Positions 7,180-13,935 of a stretch of 15,223 bases of DNA are shown piece by piece (the first letter of the stretch is position 1; each line of letters opens with the position of its first letter). The notes below the pieces were generated by a model, which ran no database searches, was not told where the DNA came from, and worked only from the letters and a program-made list of their open reading frames with translations. The stretch comes from Methylococcaceae bacterium (GTDB lineage Bacteria > Pseudomonadota > Gammaproteobacteria > Methylococcales > Methylococcaceae): assembly GCA_012026715.1 (NCBI GenBank), contig VEPB01000358.1, forward strand, positions 1 through 15,223, written 5' to 3'. A program made the position numbers and the translations under genes.

Positions 7180-9438
7180 TTACTTCGGTGCGCCGGACCA
7201 ACCGGCGCCGTTGTTGCGGTCCGCGGCGGTTTTCATGAATTCTCGCAGGCGGTCGTAGGGGAGTGGCCGCGAATAGCGGTAACCCTGCACCAGATCGCAG
7301 CCGATCCGGCGCATCAGCGCTTCCTGCTCCGGCCGTTCCACCCCTTCTGCCACGGTTTTCAAGCCGAGGCTACGGGCCATGGCGGCGATGGCGCGAATGA
7401 TGGTTTCGCTTTCGCCGGCTAAATCTGCGTCGGCGACGAAGGACTTGTCGATCTTCAGGAATTCCACGGGCAAACGGCGAAGAATATTCAGGGACGAATG
7501 GCCGGTGCCGAAGTCGTCGATCGCCGCGTCGATGCCGCAGTCACGCAGGTTCCTCAGCACCTGCACGGCATTGTCCAAGTTGCCCATCACCATGCTTTCG
7601 GTGATCTCCAGGATCAGTGCGTTGCCGGGCACGCCCTGTTCCTGCAGCCTAGCAAGGATCAACTCGCAAATGTTGGGGAGCGTCAGCTGGCGGCGCGACA
7701 CGTTCACCGCAATTCGCAGGTCGGCCCAGCCCGCGGCGCGCAGGTCGCCGATGATGCGGATCGCCTCGCGCAAGACGAATTCGCCCAGCGCGATGATCAA
7801 CCCCGATTCTTCGGCGATCGGGATGAAGTCGTCCGGGGCAACCAGCCCTTGATCCGGGTGCTGCCACCGAACCAGCGCTTCGAGGGAGACGATCTTGCCG
7901 GTCGCCAGTTCAATTTCCGGCTGCAGGTGCAGCAGGAATTCGCCCCGCTGCAGCGCCTGGGCGATCTGGGCCTTCAGACTGAGCTGGCGGGACATCTGTT
8001 CGCCGAGGGACCTCGAAAAGAAGCGGCTGGTGTTGCGGCCGGCGGACTTGGCGGCATACATGGCGGCATCGGCATGCTTGGTGAGGGTGTCTGCGTCTTC
8101 CCCGTCGAACGGATAGCGGGCGATGCCGATGCTCGCTCCGACATGGGCCGTCTCGTCGGCGATGCGGAATGGCGCATGGAAGGCCTGGATGATCTTCCCG
8201 CACACCTGCTCGATATCGATCTCCGTCGCGCAGCCCGACACGATGATGGTGAACTCGTCACCCCCCAGCCGGCAGATGGAATCGGTCTCGCGCACGCAGG
8301 ATTCAATGCGCCGGGCCGCTTCGCATAGCAGGCGGTCGCCGGCCTCATGGCCGAGGCTGTCGTTGACAAACTTGAATTGGTCCAGGTCGACAAACAACAA
8401 GGTTAGCGGGTCGTCCTCCCGGCGCGCCTTGATGATGGCTTGCTGCAGTCGGTCCCTGAACAGCACCCGGTTCGGCAGATTGGTCAGGCTGTCGTAAAAG
8501 GCCAACCTTTGCCATTTCTCTTCGGCGCTCTTGAGTCGGCTGATGTCCGAGAAGGTGACCACATAATGGCTGCTGTTGCCGGCTTCGTCGGGAACCGCGC
8601 TGATGGAGAGCCACTTGGGGAACAATTCCCCGGTCTTGCGCCGGTAGGTGCACTCCCCCTGCCACATGCCCCGACTGGCAACCGATTGCCAGATTGCGTC
8701 GACAAACCCCGATTCGTGATGGCTCGGTTCGCACAACACCAGGTCCGCGCCGACCGACTCGACCTTGCTGAATCCGGTGATGGCGGTGTATGCCTGGTTG
8801 ACGTCGATGACCCGGCGCTCCGGGTTGGCGATCACCACCGCTTCGCCGGAACACTGCAGCACCCGGTGCGCCAGGTACAGGTCCTTGCTGAGCACTGCGC
8901 TCATGCGCCGCAGTTCGGCGTTCTTGCGGGCCAGTTCGCGCTCCGCGTTCACCAGCCGGTTGTTCAGTTGCAGCATGTCCTTGAGCATCTCGCCGACGAA
9001 CGGATCGGGCGGTTCCGCAGCCAACTGCTGCACCGGGCTAGGGCCAACGGCGGCGCGTTTGGAAAGGGTACGCAGGCTATTCACCTGCTCGTTGATGACG
9101 TGGGTCAGGCCGTCGTAAATCTGGTTGTTGGCTAGTTCGGCGGCGGACGCCATCAGCACGATCTGGCCATTAATCATCGCGGCGGTGAAACTGAACGGGC
9201 GCAGGCTGTCTTCATGCAGCAAGTTGATTTCCCAGCCAAACGCGACGCCGTGTTCCTTGACGAAGAGGAACAGCCCCAGCCCCTTTTGGACCGACGCCGG
9301 ATCGAACAGGCATACGAAATGGGAAAGCCCGACCAGGTTGTCTCCAAGGCTGAAATCGTCCCACAGCACATGCGTGATGAGCCCATCGTAGTTGCAGATG
9401 AGCGCGAAACCGAGATGGCCGGGCTGTTGGTCCGGCAT
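7180..9438 (-). CDS. PAS-GGDEF-EAL c-di-GMP enzyme paired with a B12 sensor
   Basis: This soluble 752-residue protein has no membrane segment. Its N-terminal region (1 to about 125) resembles a PAS-like sensory module I cannot name precisely. A probable coiled coil (about 150-185), a PAS domain (about 188-302), a GGDEF domain (about 310-475) and an EAL domain (about 485-740) follow. GGDEF (392-396) is intact, with an inhibitory-site RETD (383-386) five residues before it. The EAL site looks complete: Glu520, Asn579, Glu611, Asp641-Asp642, Lys662, Glu698 and Gln718. It could therefore both make and degrade c-di-GMP. I chose ATG 9438 because GGAGG precedes it and it lies 2 nt after the B12-protein stop, although the frame is open to 9519. 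The stop lies 9 nt from the convergent ntrX stop. The net activity cannot be read from sequence. Confidence 0.95.
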   Translation of the reverse strand: MPDQQPGHLGFALICNYDGLITHVLWDDFSLGDNLVGLSHFVCLFDPASVQKGLGLFLFVKEHGVAFGWEINLLHEDSLRPFSFTAAMINGQIVLMASAAELANNQIYDGLTHVINEQVNSLRTLSKRAAVGPSPVQQLAAEPPDPFVGEMLKDMLQLNNRLVNAERELARKNAELRRMSAVLSKDLYLAHRVLQCSGEAVVIANPERRVIDVNQAYTAITGFSKVESVGADLVLCEPSHHESGFVDAIWQSVASRGMWQGECTYRRKTGELFPKWLSISAVPDEAGNSSHYVVTFSDISRLKSAEEKWQRLAFYDSLTNLPNRVLFRDRLQQAIIKARREDDPLTLLFVDLDQFKFVNDSLGHEAGDRLLCEAARRIESCVRETDSICRLGGDEFTIIVSGCATEIDIEQVCGKIIQAFHAPFRIADETAHVGASIGIARYPFDGEDADTLTKHADAAMYAAKSAGRNTSRFFSRSLGEQMSRQLSLKAQIAQALQRGEFLLHLQPEIELATGKIVSLEALVRWQHPDQGLVAPDDFIPIAEESGLIIALGEFVLREAIRIIGDLRAAGWADLRIAVNVSRRQLTLPNICELILARLQEQGVPGNALILEITESMVMGNLDNAVQVLRNLRDCGIDAAIDDFGTGHSSLNILRRLPVEFLKIDKSFVADADLAGESETIIRAIAAMARSLGLKTVAEGVERPEQEALMRRIGCDLVQGYRYSRPLPYDRLREFMKTAADRNNGAGWSGAPK

Positions 9439-9440
9439 GG

Positions 9441-10481
9441 TCAGTTCCTCCAGCGTGCGGCCAGCGCCATTGCCGTCTGGGCTTCGGGCGCCCAGCCGTC
9501 GGCACCCAGGCGCTGCCATAGGTTGTCATCGACATTGAAGGCCGCGCCACCCACCAAAATGCGGATGCCGGCACAGTCCGGTGTGGTCCGGACCGCTTCG
9601 ATCAGTTCAGACACGTAGCCCAGATTGCACGCGAGAGTTACCGAGATCGCCAGGACTTGCGCGTCGTGCTGAATCAGCGTGCTGATCACCGCGTCTTTGG
9701 GAACATCGGCGCCCAGAAACACCGTGTCCCAGCCGTTGAGTTCGAACAGGTCGGAGACCATGCGGGCGCCGATCTCGTGCAATTCGCCGGCGACGCAGGT
9801 CGAAACCAGGCGGCCAGCCTTGAGGTTACCTTCGAAAATCGACGGGAACAGCTGGGCCATGACCATTTGCGCAATGGCCGTGCAGTAATGCTCGTGGCCA
9901 ACCGAGATGCGGTTTAGGTGCCAAAGCCGGCCGAGTTCGTAAAGAACCGGTGTGATGACCTCGAGATAAATTTCCGTTACCGAAACGCCGTTCCCTACAG
10001 CGTCGAGGATCAATGCGACGGCCTGATGACGTTTCAGCTCCAGGCATGCGTGCAGAAAGTGTTCGGCCAACCCCCTGTGGGGATTGACCTCGGTGAGGTG
10101 GGATTCGCTGGTTGAGACCACCCGGTCGAGCTGGCTCAAAGCCTCCGCCAGACAATCGGTCGCCTGCGCGGTCCAGGTTCCGCAACCGGATTCCCGGATT
10201 TGGGCGTCGATTGCCCGCAGGCACTCTCCGAACCGCTGCCGATCGCCGCCGCTCGAGATCAGCAGGTCTTGGGTCCAGACCGCGTACTCCATGAACAGCT
10301 TGGGGGTATTGCAACGGATGGCTTCGCCCAGAAAGGCCAGATGCATCTCCAGGTCGAACACCATTTCGAGGCGTTCGTTGCCTCCGAAGTCAAACCAGCC
10401 GGCATCCAGGCGCTCCCGGACCCGATCGGCGACCTGCCTTTTTTGAGCAATTAGCGCCGATTCGTTGCATATCACGCTCAT
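9441..10481 (-). CDS. CarH-like cobalamin-binding sensor without a DNA-binding domain
   Basis: The 346-residue soluble protein has an N-terminal, probably helical region of unknown function (1 to about 125), a B12-binding cap helical bundle (about 130-215) and a Rossmann B12-binding domain (about 223-346). Trp187-His188 and Glu197-His198 form Wx9EH, the signature of the adenosylcobalamin photoreceptors CarH and LitR. ELHEIG (233-238) gives the ExHxxG motif with the expected lower-axial ligand His235. The ILVGGAAF strand-turn (308-315) fits the rest of the fold. There is no MerR helix-turn-helix, so output is probably by protein contact. The next gene, 2 nt downstream, encodes a PAS-GGDEF-EAL protein, the obvious partner. 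ATG 10481 has a G-rich stretch upstream. Cobalamin binding is well supported; light sensing is inferred. Confidence 0.9.
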   Translation of the reverse strand: MSVICNESALIAQKRQVADRVRERLDAGWFDFGGNERLEMVFDLEMHLAFLGEAIRCNTPKLFMEYAVWTQDLLISSGGDRQRFGECLRAIDAQIRESGCGTWTAQATDCLAEALSQLDRVVSTSESHLTEVNPHRGLAEHFLHACLELKRHQAVALILDAVGNGVSVTEIYLEVITPVLYELGRLWHLNRISVGHEHYCTAIAQMVMAQLFPSIFEGNLKAGRLVSTCVAGELHEIGARMVSDLFELNGWDTVFLGADVPKDAVISTLIQHDAQVLAISVTLACNLGYVSELIEAVRTTPDCAGIRILVGGAAFNVDDNLWQRLGADGWAPEAQTAMALAARWRN

Positions 10482-10591
10482 GGTCCAGCCCCCGTACCAT
10501 ATGGCTGTCGATCGTGCTCATCTTGTTTTCGGGTCCGTGCGTCATTTCGGTGAGTAATTCAAAGCTTAGCCCAAAACGATCGCCAAGTTCC

Positions 10592-10612
10592 CGTCCCTGA
10601 TTCTCAGGGACG
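10592..10612. repeat. Perfect inverted repeat, candidate operator
   Basis: CGTCCCTGA and TCAGGGACG form 9-nt perfect arms around a TTC centre. The site lies 111 nt upstream of the B12-sensor start and 160 nt upstream of the promoter -10 box of the FmdB-like gene. No T-run follows on either strand, so it looks more like a protein-binding site than a terminator. Its function is inferred from symmetry and place only. Confidence 0.45.
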
Positions 10613-10748
10613 CGGCAGTTGTCGTCCGAGTGAGGCTCGGTGCGGGGTCCGGGATTCGGCGCCTTTGGGGCGTATGCCGCAGCAGATTGGCGGGGCCGCC
10701 GCTTCGCCAAACCGCCCCCCGTTGGATCGACTGCTAAAGGAGCGGACT

Positions 10749-10777
10749 CGTGCTGGCTGGAGCCGGCCCGGTATAAT
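10749..10777 (+). promoter_or_regulatory. Candidate sigma-70 promoter of the FmdB-like gene
   Basis: TATAAT at 10772-10777 is a perfect -10 hexamer, 48 nt before the ATG of the FmdB-like gene. The -35 region at 17-nt spacing (CGTGCT, 10749-10754) matches the consensus poorly. Confidence 0.5.
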
Positions 10778-10825
10778 GAAGCATCGTTTGACGTCGATAG
10801 TCCTCGGGAGACTCGGGAAACAACC

Positions 10826-11086
10826 ATGCCCAAATACGATTATCTGTGCGAAGCCAGCGGCCGCGTGGTCGAGGTGAGCCATGCCATGAGCGAACGCCTC
10901 GCCACCTGGGGCGAGGTCTGCGAGCGCCTGGGGATTCCGCCCGACGGCGTCCCCGCCGACACCCCGGTGACGAAGCTCATCACCGGCGGCGGCGTGGTGC
11001 GTTCCGGAGTGCTGAAGAATCCGGAAGCGCCGCCCTGTCAGACCGGCGCGCCCTGCTGCGGGGCGGGCAACTGCGGGTTTGCCTGA
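10826..11086 (+). CDS. FmdB-like zinc-ribbon small protein
   Basis: The 86-residue product opens with MPKYDYLCEASGRVVEVSHAM, like the FmdB-type zinc-ribbon family found in many proteobacteria. Its molecular function is not established. Cysteines are at 8, 32, 71, 77, 78 and 83; the classical N-terminal CxxC pair is missing, so metal binding may differ from the canonical ribbon. The segment VTKLITGGGVVRS (48-60) and the Cys/Gly-rich tail fit relatives. I chose ATG 10826 because it gives the family N-terminus, has GGGAA upstream and follows a good -10 box. The reading frame continues upstream without similarity. It appears to be a single-gene unit with a hairpin just after the stop. Confidence 0.8.
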   Translation: MPKYDYLCEASGRVVEVSHAMSERLATWGEVCERLGIPPDGVPADTPVTKLITGGGVVRSGVLKNPEAPPCQTGAPCCGAGNCGFA

Positions 11087-11089
11087 TTT

Positions 11090-11120
11090 GTCGACGGAGC
11101 CGCTTCATCCGGCCGTCGAC
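11090..11120 (+). terminator. Hairpin after the FmdB-like gene
   Basis: GTCGACGG (11090-11097) pairs with CCGTCGAC (11113-11120), and CCG/CGG inside it extends the stem after a 2-nt bulge. It begins 3 nt after the stop codon. No T-run follows, so it is only a possible terminator or RNA-stabilising stem. Confidence 0.4.
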
Positions 11121-11216
11121 TGCTGATAGCCTAGGGCCGTCGGCGCGGTAGGCTTACGCGGCGATCTGCTTCGAAACGCAAACAGCCGGGTTAAAACAAC
11201 AAACTGGAGCACCCTC

Positions 11217-11663
11217 ATGCTGAAAGATTTCAAAGAGTTCGCGATGCGCGGCAATGTCGTCGACATGGCCGTGGGCATCATCGTCGGCGCCTCCTTCGGC
11301 ACCATCGTCAAGTCGTTGGTGGATGACGTGATCATGCCGCCGATCGGCATGCTGCTCGGCAACGTGGATTTTTCCAACCTGTACCTGGTGCTGAAGGACG
11401 GAACCGCGGCCGGACCCTACGCGGCGCTGGCGGAAGCCAAGAAGGCCGGGGCGGGCACCGTCAATTACGGGGTGTTCGCCAATTCAGTCATCAGCTTCAT
11501 CATCGTCGCCTTCGCGGTTTTTCTGCTGGTACGCGCGCTCAACAAGCTGCAGAAGGAACCGCCGCCGGCCGATCCCACCACCAAGGATTGCCCCTACTGC
11601 CTGTCCTCCATCGCCATCAAGGCCACCCGCTGCCCACACTGCACCTCGGCGCTGGACGGCTGA
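11217..11663 (+). CDS. mscL: Large-conductance mechanosensitive channel MscL with zinc-ribbon tail
   Basis: MscL is an inner-membrane pentameric channel that opens under membrane tension to release solutes during osmotic downshock. The 148-residue product begins MLKDFKEFAMRGNVVDMAVG, the canonical N-terminal helix and first part of TM1. TM1 spans about 15-45 (with VGIIVGASFGTIVKS) and TM2 about 85-108. The periplasmic loop (about 46-84) is somewhat long. Instead of the usual charged C-terminal helix, the tail carries CPYC (125-128) and CPHC (139-142), a probable small zinc ribbon after a Pro-rich linker (EPPPADP, 114-120). GGAG lies about 8 nt before the ATG. A strong hairpin follows the gene. 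Identity is firm; metal binding by the tail is inferred. Confidence 0.97.
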   Translation: MLKDFKEFAMRGNVVDMAVGIIVGASFGTIVKSLVDDVIMPPIGMLLGNVDFSNLYLVLKDGTAAGPYAALAEAKKAGAGTVNYGVFANSVISFIIVAFAVFLLVRALNKLQKEPPPADPTTKDCPYCLSSIAIKATRCPHCTSALDG

Positions 11664-11686
11664 CCCCGACCCCGGACGTCAGCGCA

Positions 11687-11729
11687 GGGGCGAATTCCGC
11701 CGGCCGCCCCGCCGGCTGGAATTCGCCCC
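11687..11729. terminator. Bidirectional hairpin terminator
   Basis: GGGGCGAATTCC (11687-11698) pairs perfectly with GGAATTCGCCCC (11718-11729). The stem continues with GCCGGC (11699-11704) pairing with GCCGGC (11711-11716), leaving a single-T bulge and a 6-nt loop. It lies between the convergent mscL and GGDEF-EAL genes and could stop transcription from both. The sequence after it (GTTCATTT) is only modestly T-rich. Confidence 0.7.
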
Positions 11730-11814
11730 GTTCATTTCGCCTGTTCTGCCATGCCTCCGTACAACTACCGTTCCAGCCCTGATTCGGCCATCCGCGGTTG
11801 TTTCCCCGCAGGCC

Positions 11815-13935
11815 TCAGACTTCCGCGGACAGTGGCATGAGAAAGAGCTGTTCGAACTGTCGGACCGGGGTCGGTCGACCGAAATAGTAGCCCTGGAACA
11901 ATCGGCAACCGTGCCCCGCCAGGAAGTCGGCCTGCTCGCGGGTTTCCACGCCCTCGGCGATCACTTCCAGCCCCAGTCCGGAAGCCATGGCGATGATGGC
12001 GCGGATGATCGCGGCATTGCTGGCGTCTTCGGTGCAGCCGCGGACGAAGGATTGGTCGATCTTGAGCACATCCAGGGGAAACTGGCGCAGATAGCTCAGA
12101 CTGGAATAGCCGGTGCCGAAGTCGTCGATGGAAAAGCGCAGGCCTGCCTCGCGGAGGGTGCCGAAGTTGCGCAGGATGTCGGCGGAATGGTGCATCAGGC
12201 AGCTCTCCGTCAATTCCAGTTCCAGGCTGTCGGCGAGGTTGACCGAGGCCTGCTCGATGATCTTCAGGACTCGCTGGGCAAAGTCCTGGCTCCAGAACTG
12301 CTGGGGCGACACATTGACGGCGATGGAGCGGAACCCGTTGTTGCAAAGCCTCCGTGAGATCCAATCGGCCTTGATGGCGCAGGCCGTGGCCATTACCCAC
12401 TCCCCCAGCGGCAGGATCAAGCCGGTTTCCTCGGCCAGCGGGATGAACTCGCCGGGCGAGATGGGATCGCCGGTTTCCGGTATCCAGCGCAGCAGGGCCT
12501 CGGCACCGACCACGCGGGCACTGTTCAGACAGAACTGGGGCTGCAGGTAGAGTTCGAACTCCTCCCGATCGATGGCCCGCCGCAAGGCGCTTTCCAATGT
12601 CAGTCGGCGCAGCCCGCCGTGGCTCATTTCGCGGCGGTAGTATTGGTAGGTGTTGCGGCCGTGGGCCTTGGCCTCGTACATCGCGGCATCGGCGTATTTG
12701 ATCAGCTCCTCGGCATCGGTGGCGTCGCGCGGATAAAACGCGATGCCGATGCTGAAGGTGGCGGTGATCTCGTGGTTTTGCAGCTGAAACGGCGGAGTCA
12801 GGGCGGCGGCAATCTTTTCGGCGATTTTGCCCGCCAAGCCCGCGGCCTCGGATTTGGCCAGGCTGTTGAGCACCACCACGAATTCGTCGCCACCCATGCG
12901 GGCCACCGTGTCGCCGGCCCGCATGCACATCCGGAGGCGCTCGGCGACGTCTTTCAGGAGTTGGTCGCCGAGGCTGTGACCGAGCGAGTCGTTGACGTGC
13001 TTGAACCGATCCAGGTCCAGGAACAGCAGGGCGACCGCGGTGTCGTCGCGGCTGGCCTGACCCAGGGCCAGCTTGATGTGATCCTTGAGCAAGACCCGGT
13101 TGGCCAGGCCGGTAAGATCGTCCACATAAACCATGCGCTCCAGCAGTTGTTGGTAGCTTTCCACGTCGGAACGCACGATCCGCAGGCGTTCCGTCATGGT
13201 GTTGAAAGCCTCCGCCAGTTCGTGGATCTCGGCGCTGCCGGACTCGATGGCGACCGGCGCGAGGTAGCCGTCGGCCACCCCGTGGGCCGCGGCGGCCAGC
13301 CGGCGCAGCGGCGCGATGATCCGGCGTGTCATGAGCATCGCGATCAGGGTTGCCGCCAGCAGGATGGCCGAACTGACCAACAGTGCCAGCCGCATCGAGC
13401 CAACCACCTCGCGGCGGAACGAATCCAGCGCCAAGCCGATTCGAACCCGGCCCAGAACTTCGGTTTTTTCGCCCCCCAGATCCAGGAACACCGCGTTCTC
13501 CATCCCGCCCGGGGCGCTCATCACCGGGGTGCTGACTTCGATCGCCTCCGGAAGGTGGCGATCCAGCAGGGAATGCCAGAACGACTGCGGAGTCGCTGCT
13601 TCTTCCGGGGGCGGAACCCGCACGCCGTCGCGGTAAACCGTCGCGGCCAAGGGACGGGCGTCGCGGTCCATGTAGGCGGCGTACACCAAGTCCGGCTCAC
13701 CCTTGAGGAAATGTAGCTGTTGCAGCAGCGCCTCGCCGCTGCGGGTGTAGACCGCGTATTCCCCGTTCTGGGCTGCCATCAGGGCCACGGTCTTGCCGTG
13801 CCGCAGCAGGCTGTCGTAGCGCTCCGACAGCTGCCACAGGGTGAGGAACAGAGACACGCTGAGCGCCGTCGCCAGCACCAGCGAGGCGATGAACAGGTTG
13901 AACTTGAGGGTGAGCCCGAACGGCTTGGGTGTCAT
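11815..13935 (-). CDS. Membrane HAMP-GGDEF-EAL c-di-GMP enzyme
   Basis: The 706-residue inner-membrane protein has TM1 (about 12-34), a periplasmic sensor region (about 35-180), TM2 (about 181-203), HAMP (about 204-256), GGDEF (about 265-430) and EAL (about 440-700). GGDEF (348-352) is intact, and RAGD (339-342) sits five residues before it as the inhibitory site. The EAL residues look complete: Glu479, Asn541, Glu574, Asp604-Asp605, Lys625, Glu661 and Gln681. Both synthesis and hydrolysis of c-di-GMP are therefore possible. ATG 13935 has GAGGTG 8 nt upstream and shares one base with the stop of the binding-protein gene (TGATG). The frame is open upstream to 14262 but only as overlap. The context suggests the periplasmic region listens to that binding protein; this is inference. 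Confidence 0.95.
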   Translation of the reverse strand: MTPKPFGLTLKFNLFIASLVLATALSVSLFLTLWQLSERYDSLLRHGKTVALMAAQNGEYAVYTRSGEALLQQLHFLKGEPDLVYAAYMDRDARPLAATVYRDGVRVPPPEEAATPQSFWHSLLDRHLPEAIEVSTPVMSAPGGMENAVFLDLGGEKTEVLGRVRIGLALDSFRREVVGSMRLALLVSSAILLAATLIAMLMTRRIIAPLRRLAAAAHGVADGYLAPVAIESGSAEIHELAEAFNTMTERLRIVRSDVESYQQLLERMVYVDDLTGLANRVLLKDHIKLALGQASRDDTAVALLFLDLDRFKHVNDSLGHSLGDQLLKDVAERLRMCMRAGDTVARMGGDEFVVVLNSLAKSEAAGLAGKIAEKIAAALTPPFQLQNHEITATFSIGIAFYPRDATDAEELIKYADAAMYEAKAHGRNTYQYYRREMSHGGLRRLTLESALRRAIDREEFELYLQPQFCLNSARVVGAEALLRWIPETGDPISPGEFIPLAEETGLILPLGEWVMATACAIKADWISRRLCNNGFRSIAVNVSPQQFWSQDFAQRVLKIIEQASVNLADSLELELTESCLMHHSADILRNFGTLREAGLRFSIDDFGTGYSSLSYLRQFPLDVLKIDQSFVRGCTEDASNAAIIRAIIAMASGLGLEVIAEGVETREQADFLAGHGCRLFQGYYFGRPTPVRQFEQLFLMPLSAEV

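Larger units (their letters stand above)
10482..10825. other. Divergent intergenic region
   Basis: This 344-nt stretch separates the divergent B12-sensor gene and the FmdB-like gene. I see no convincing gene in it; an open frame running into the FmdB-like gene from 10640 is unsupported and would contain that gene's promoter. It holds a perfect inverted repeat at 10592-10612 and a -10 box at 10772-10777. I could not identify a clear promoter for the minus-strand B12 operon. Confidence 0.6.

Noticed and set aside
10640..10825. N-terminal extension of the FmdB-like protein
   Set aside because: The added residues show no similarity and would contain the perfect TATAAT box; MPKYDYLC is the family N-terminus.
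10482..10825. Cobalamin riboswitch upstream of the B12-sensor gene
   Set aside because: I looked for the conserved B12-box-like core and could not find one; only a simple palindrome is visible.
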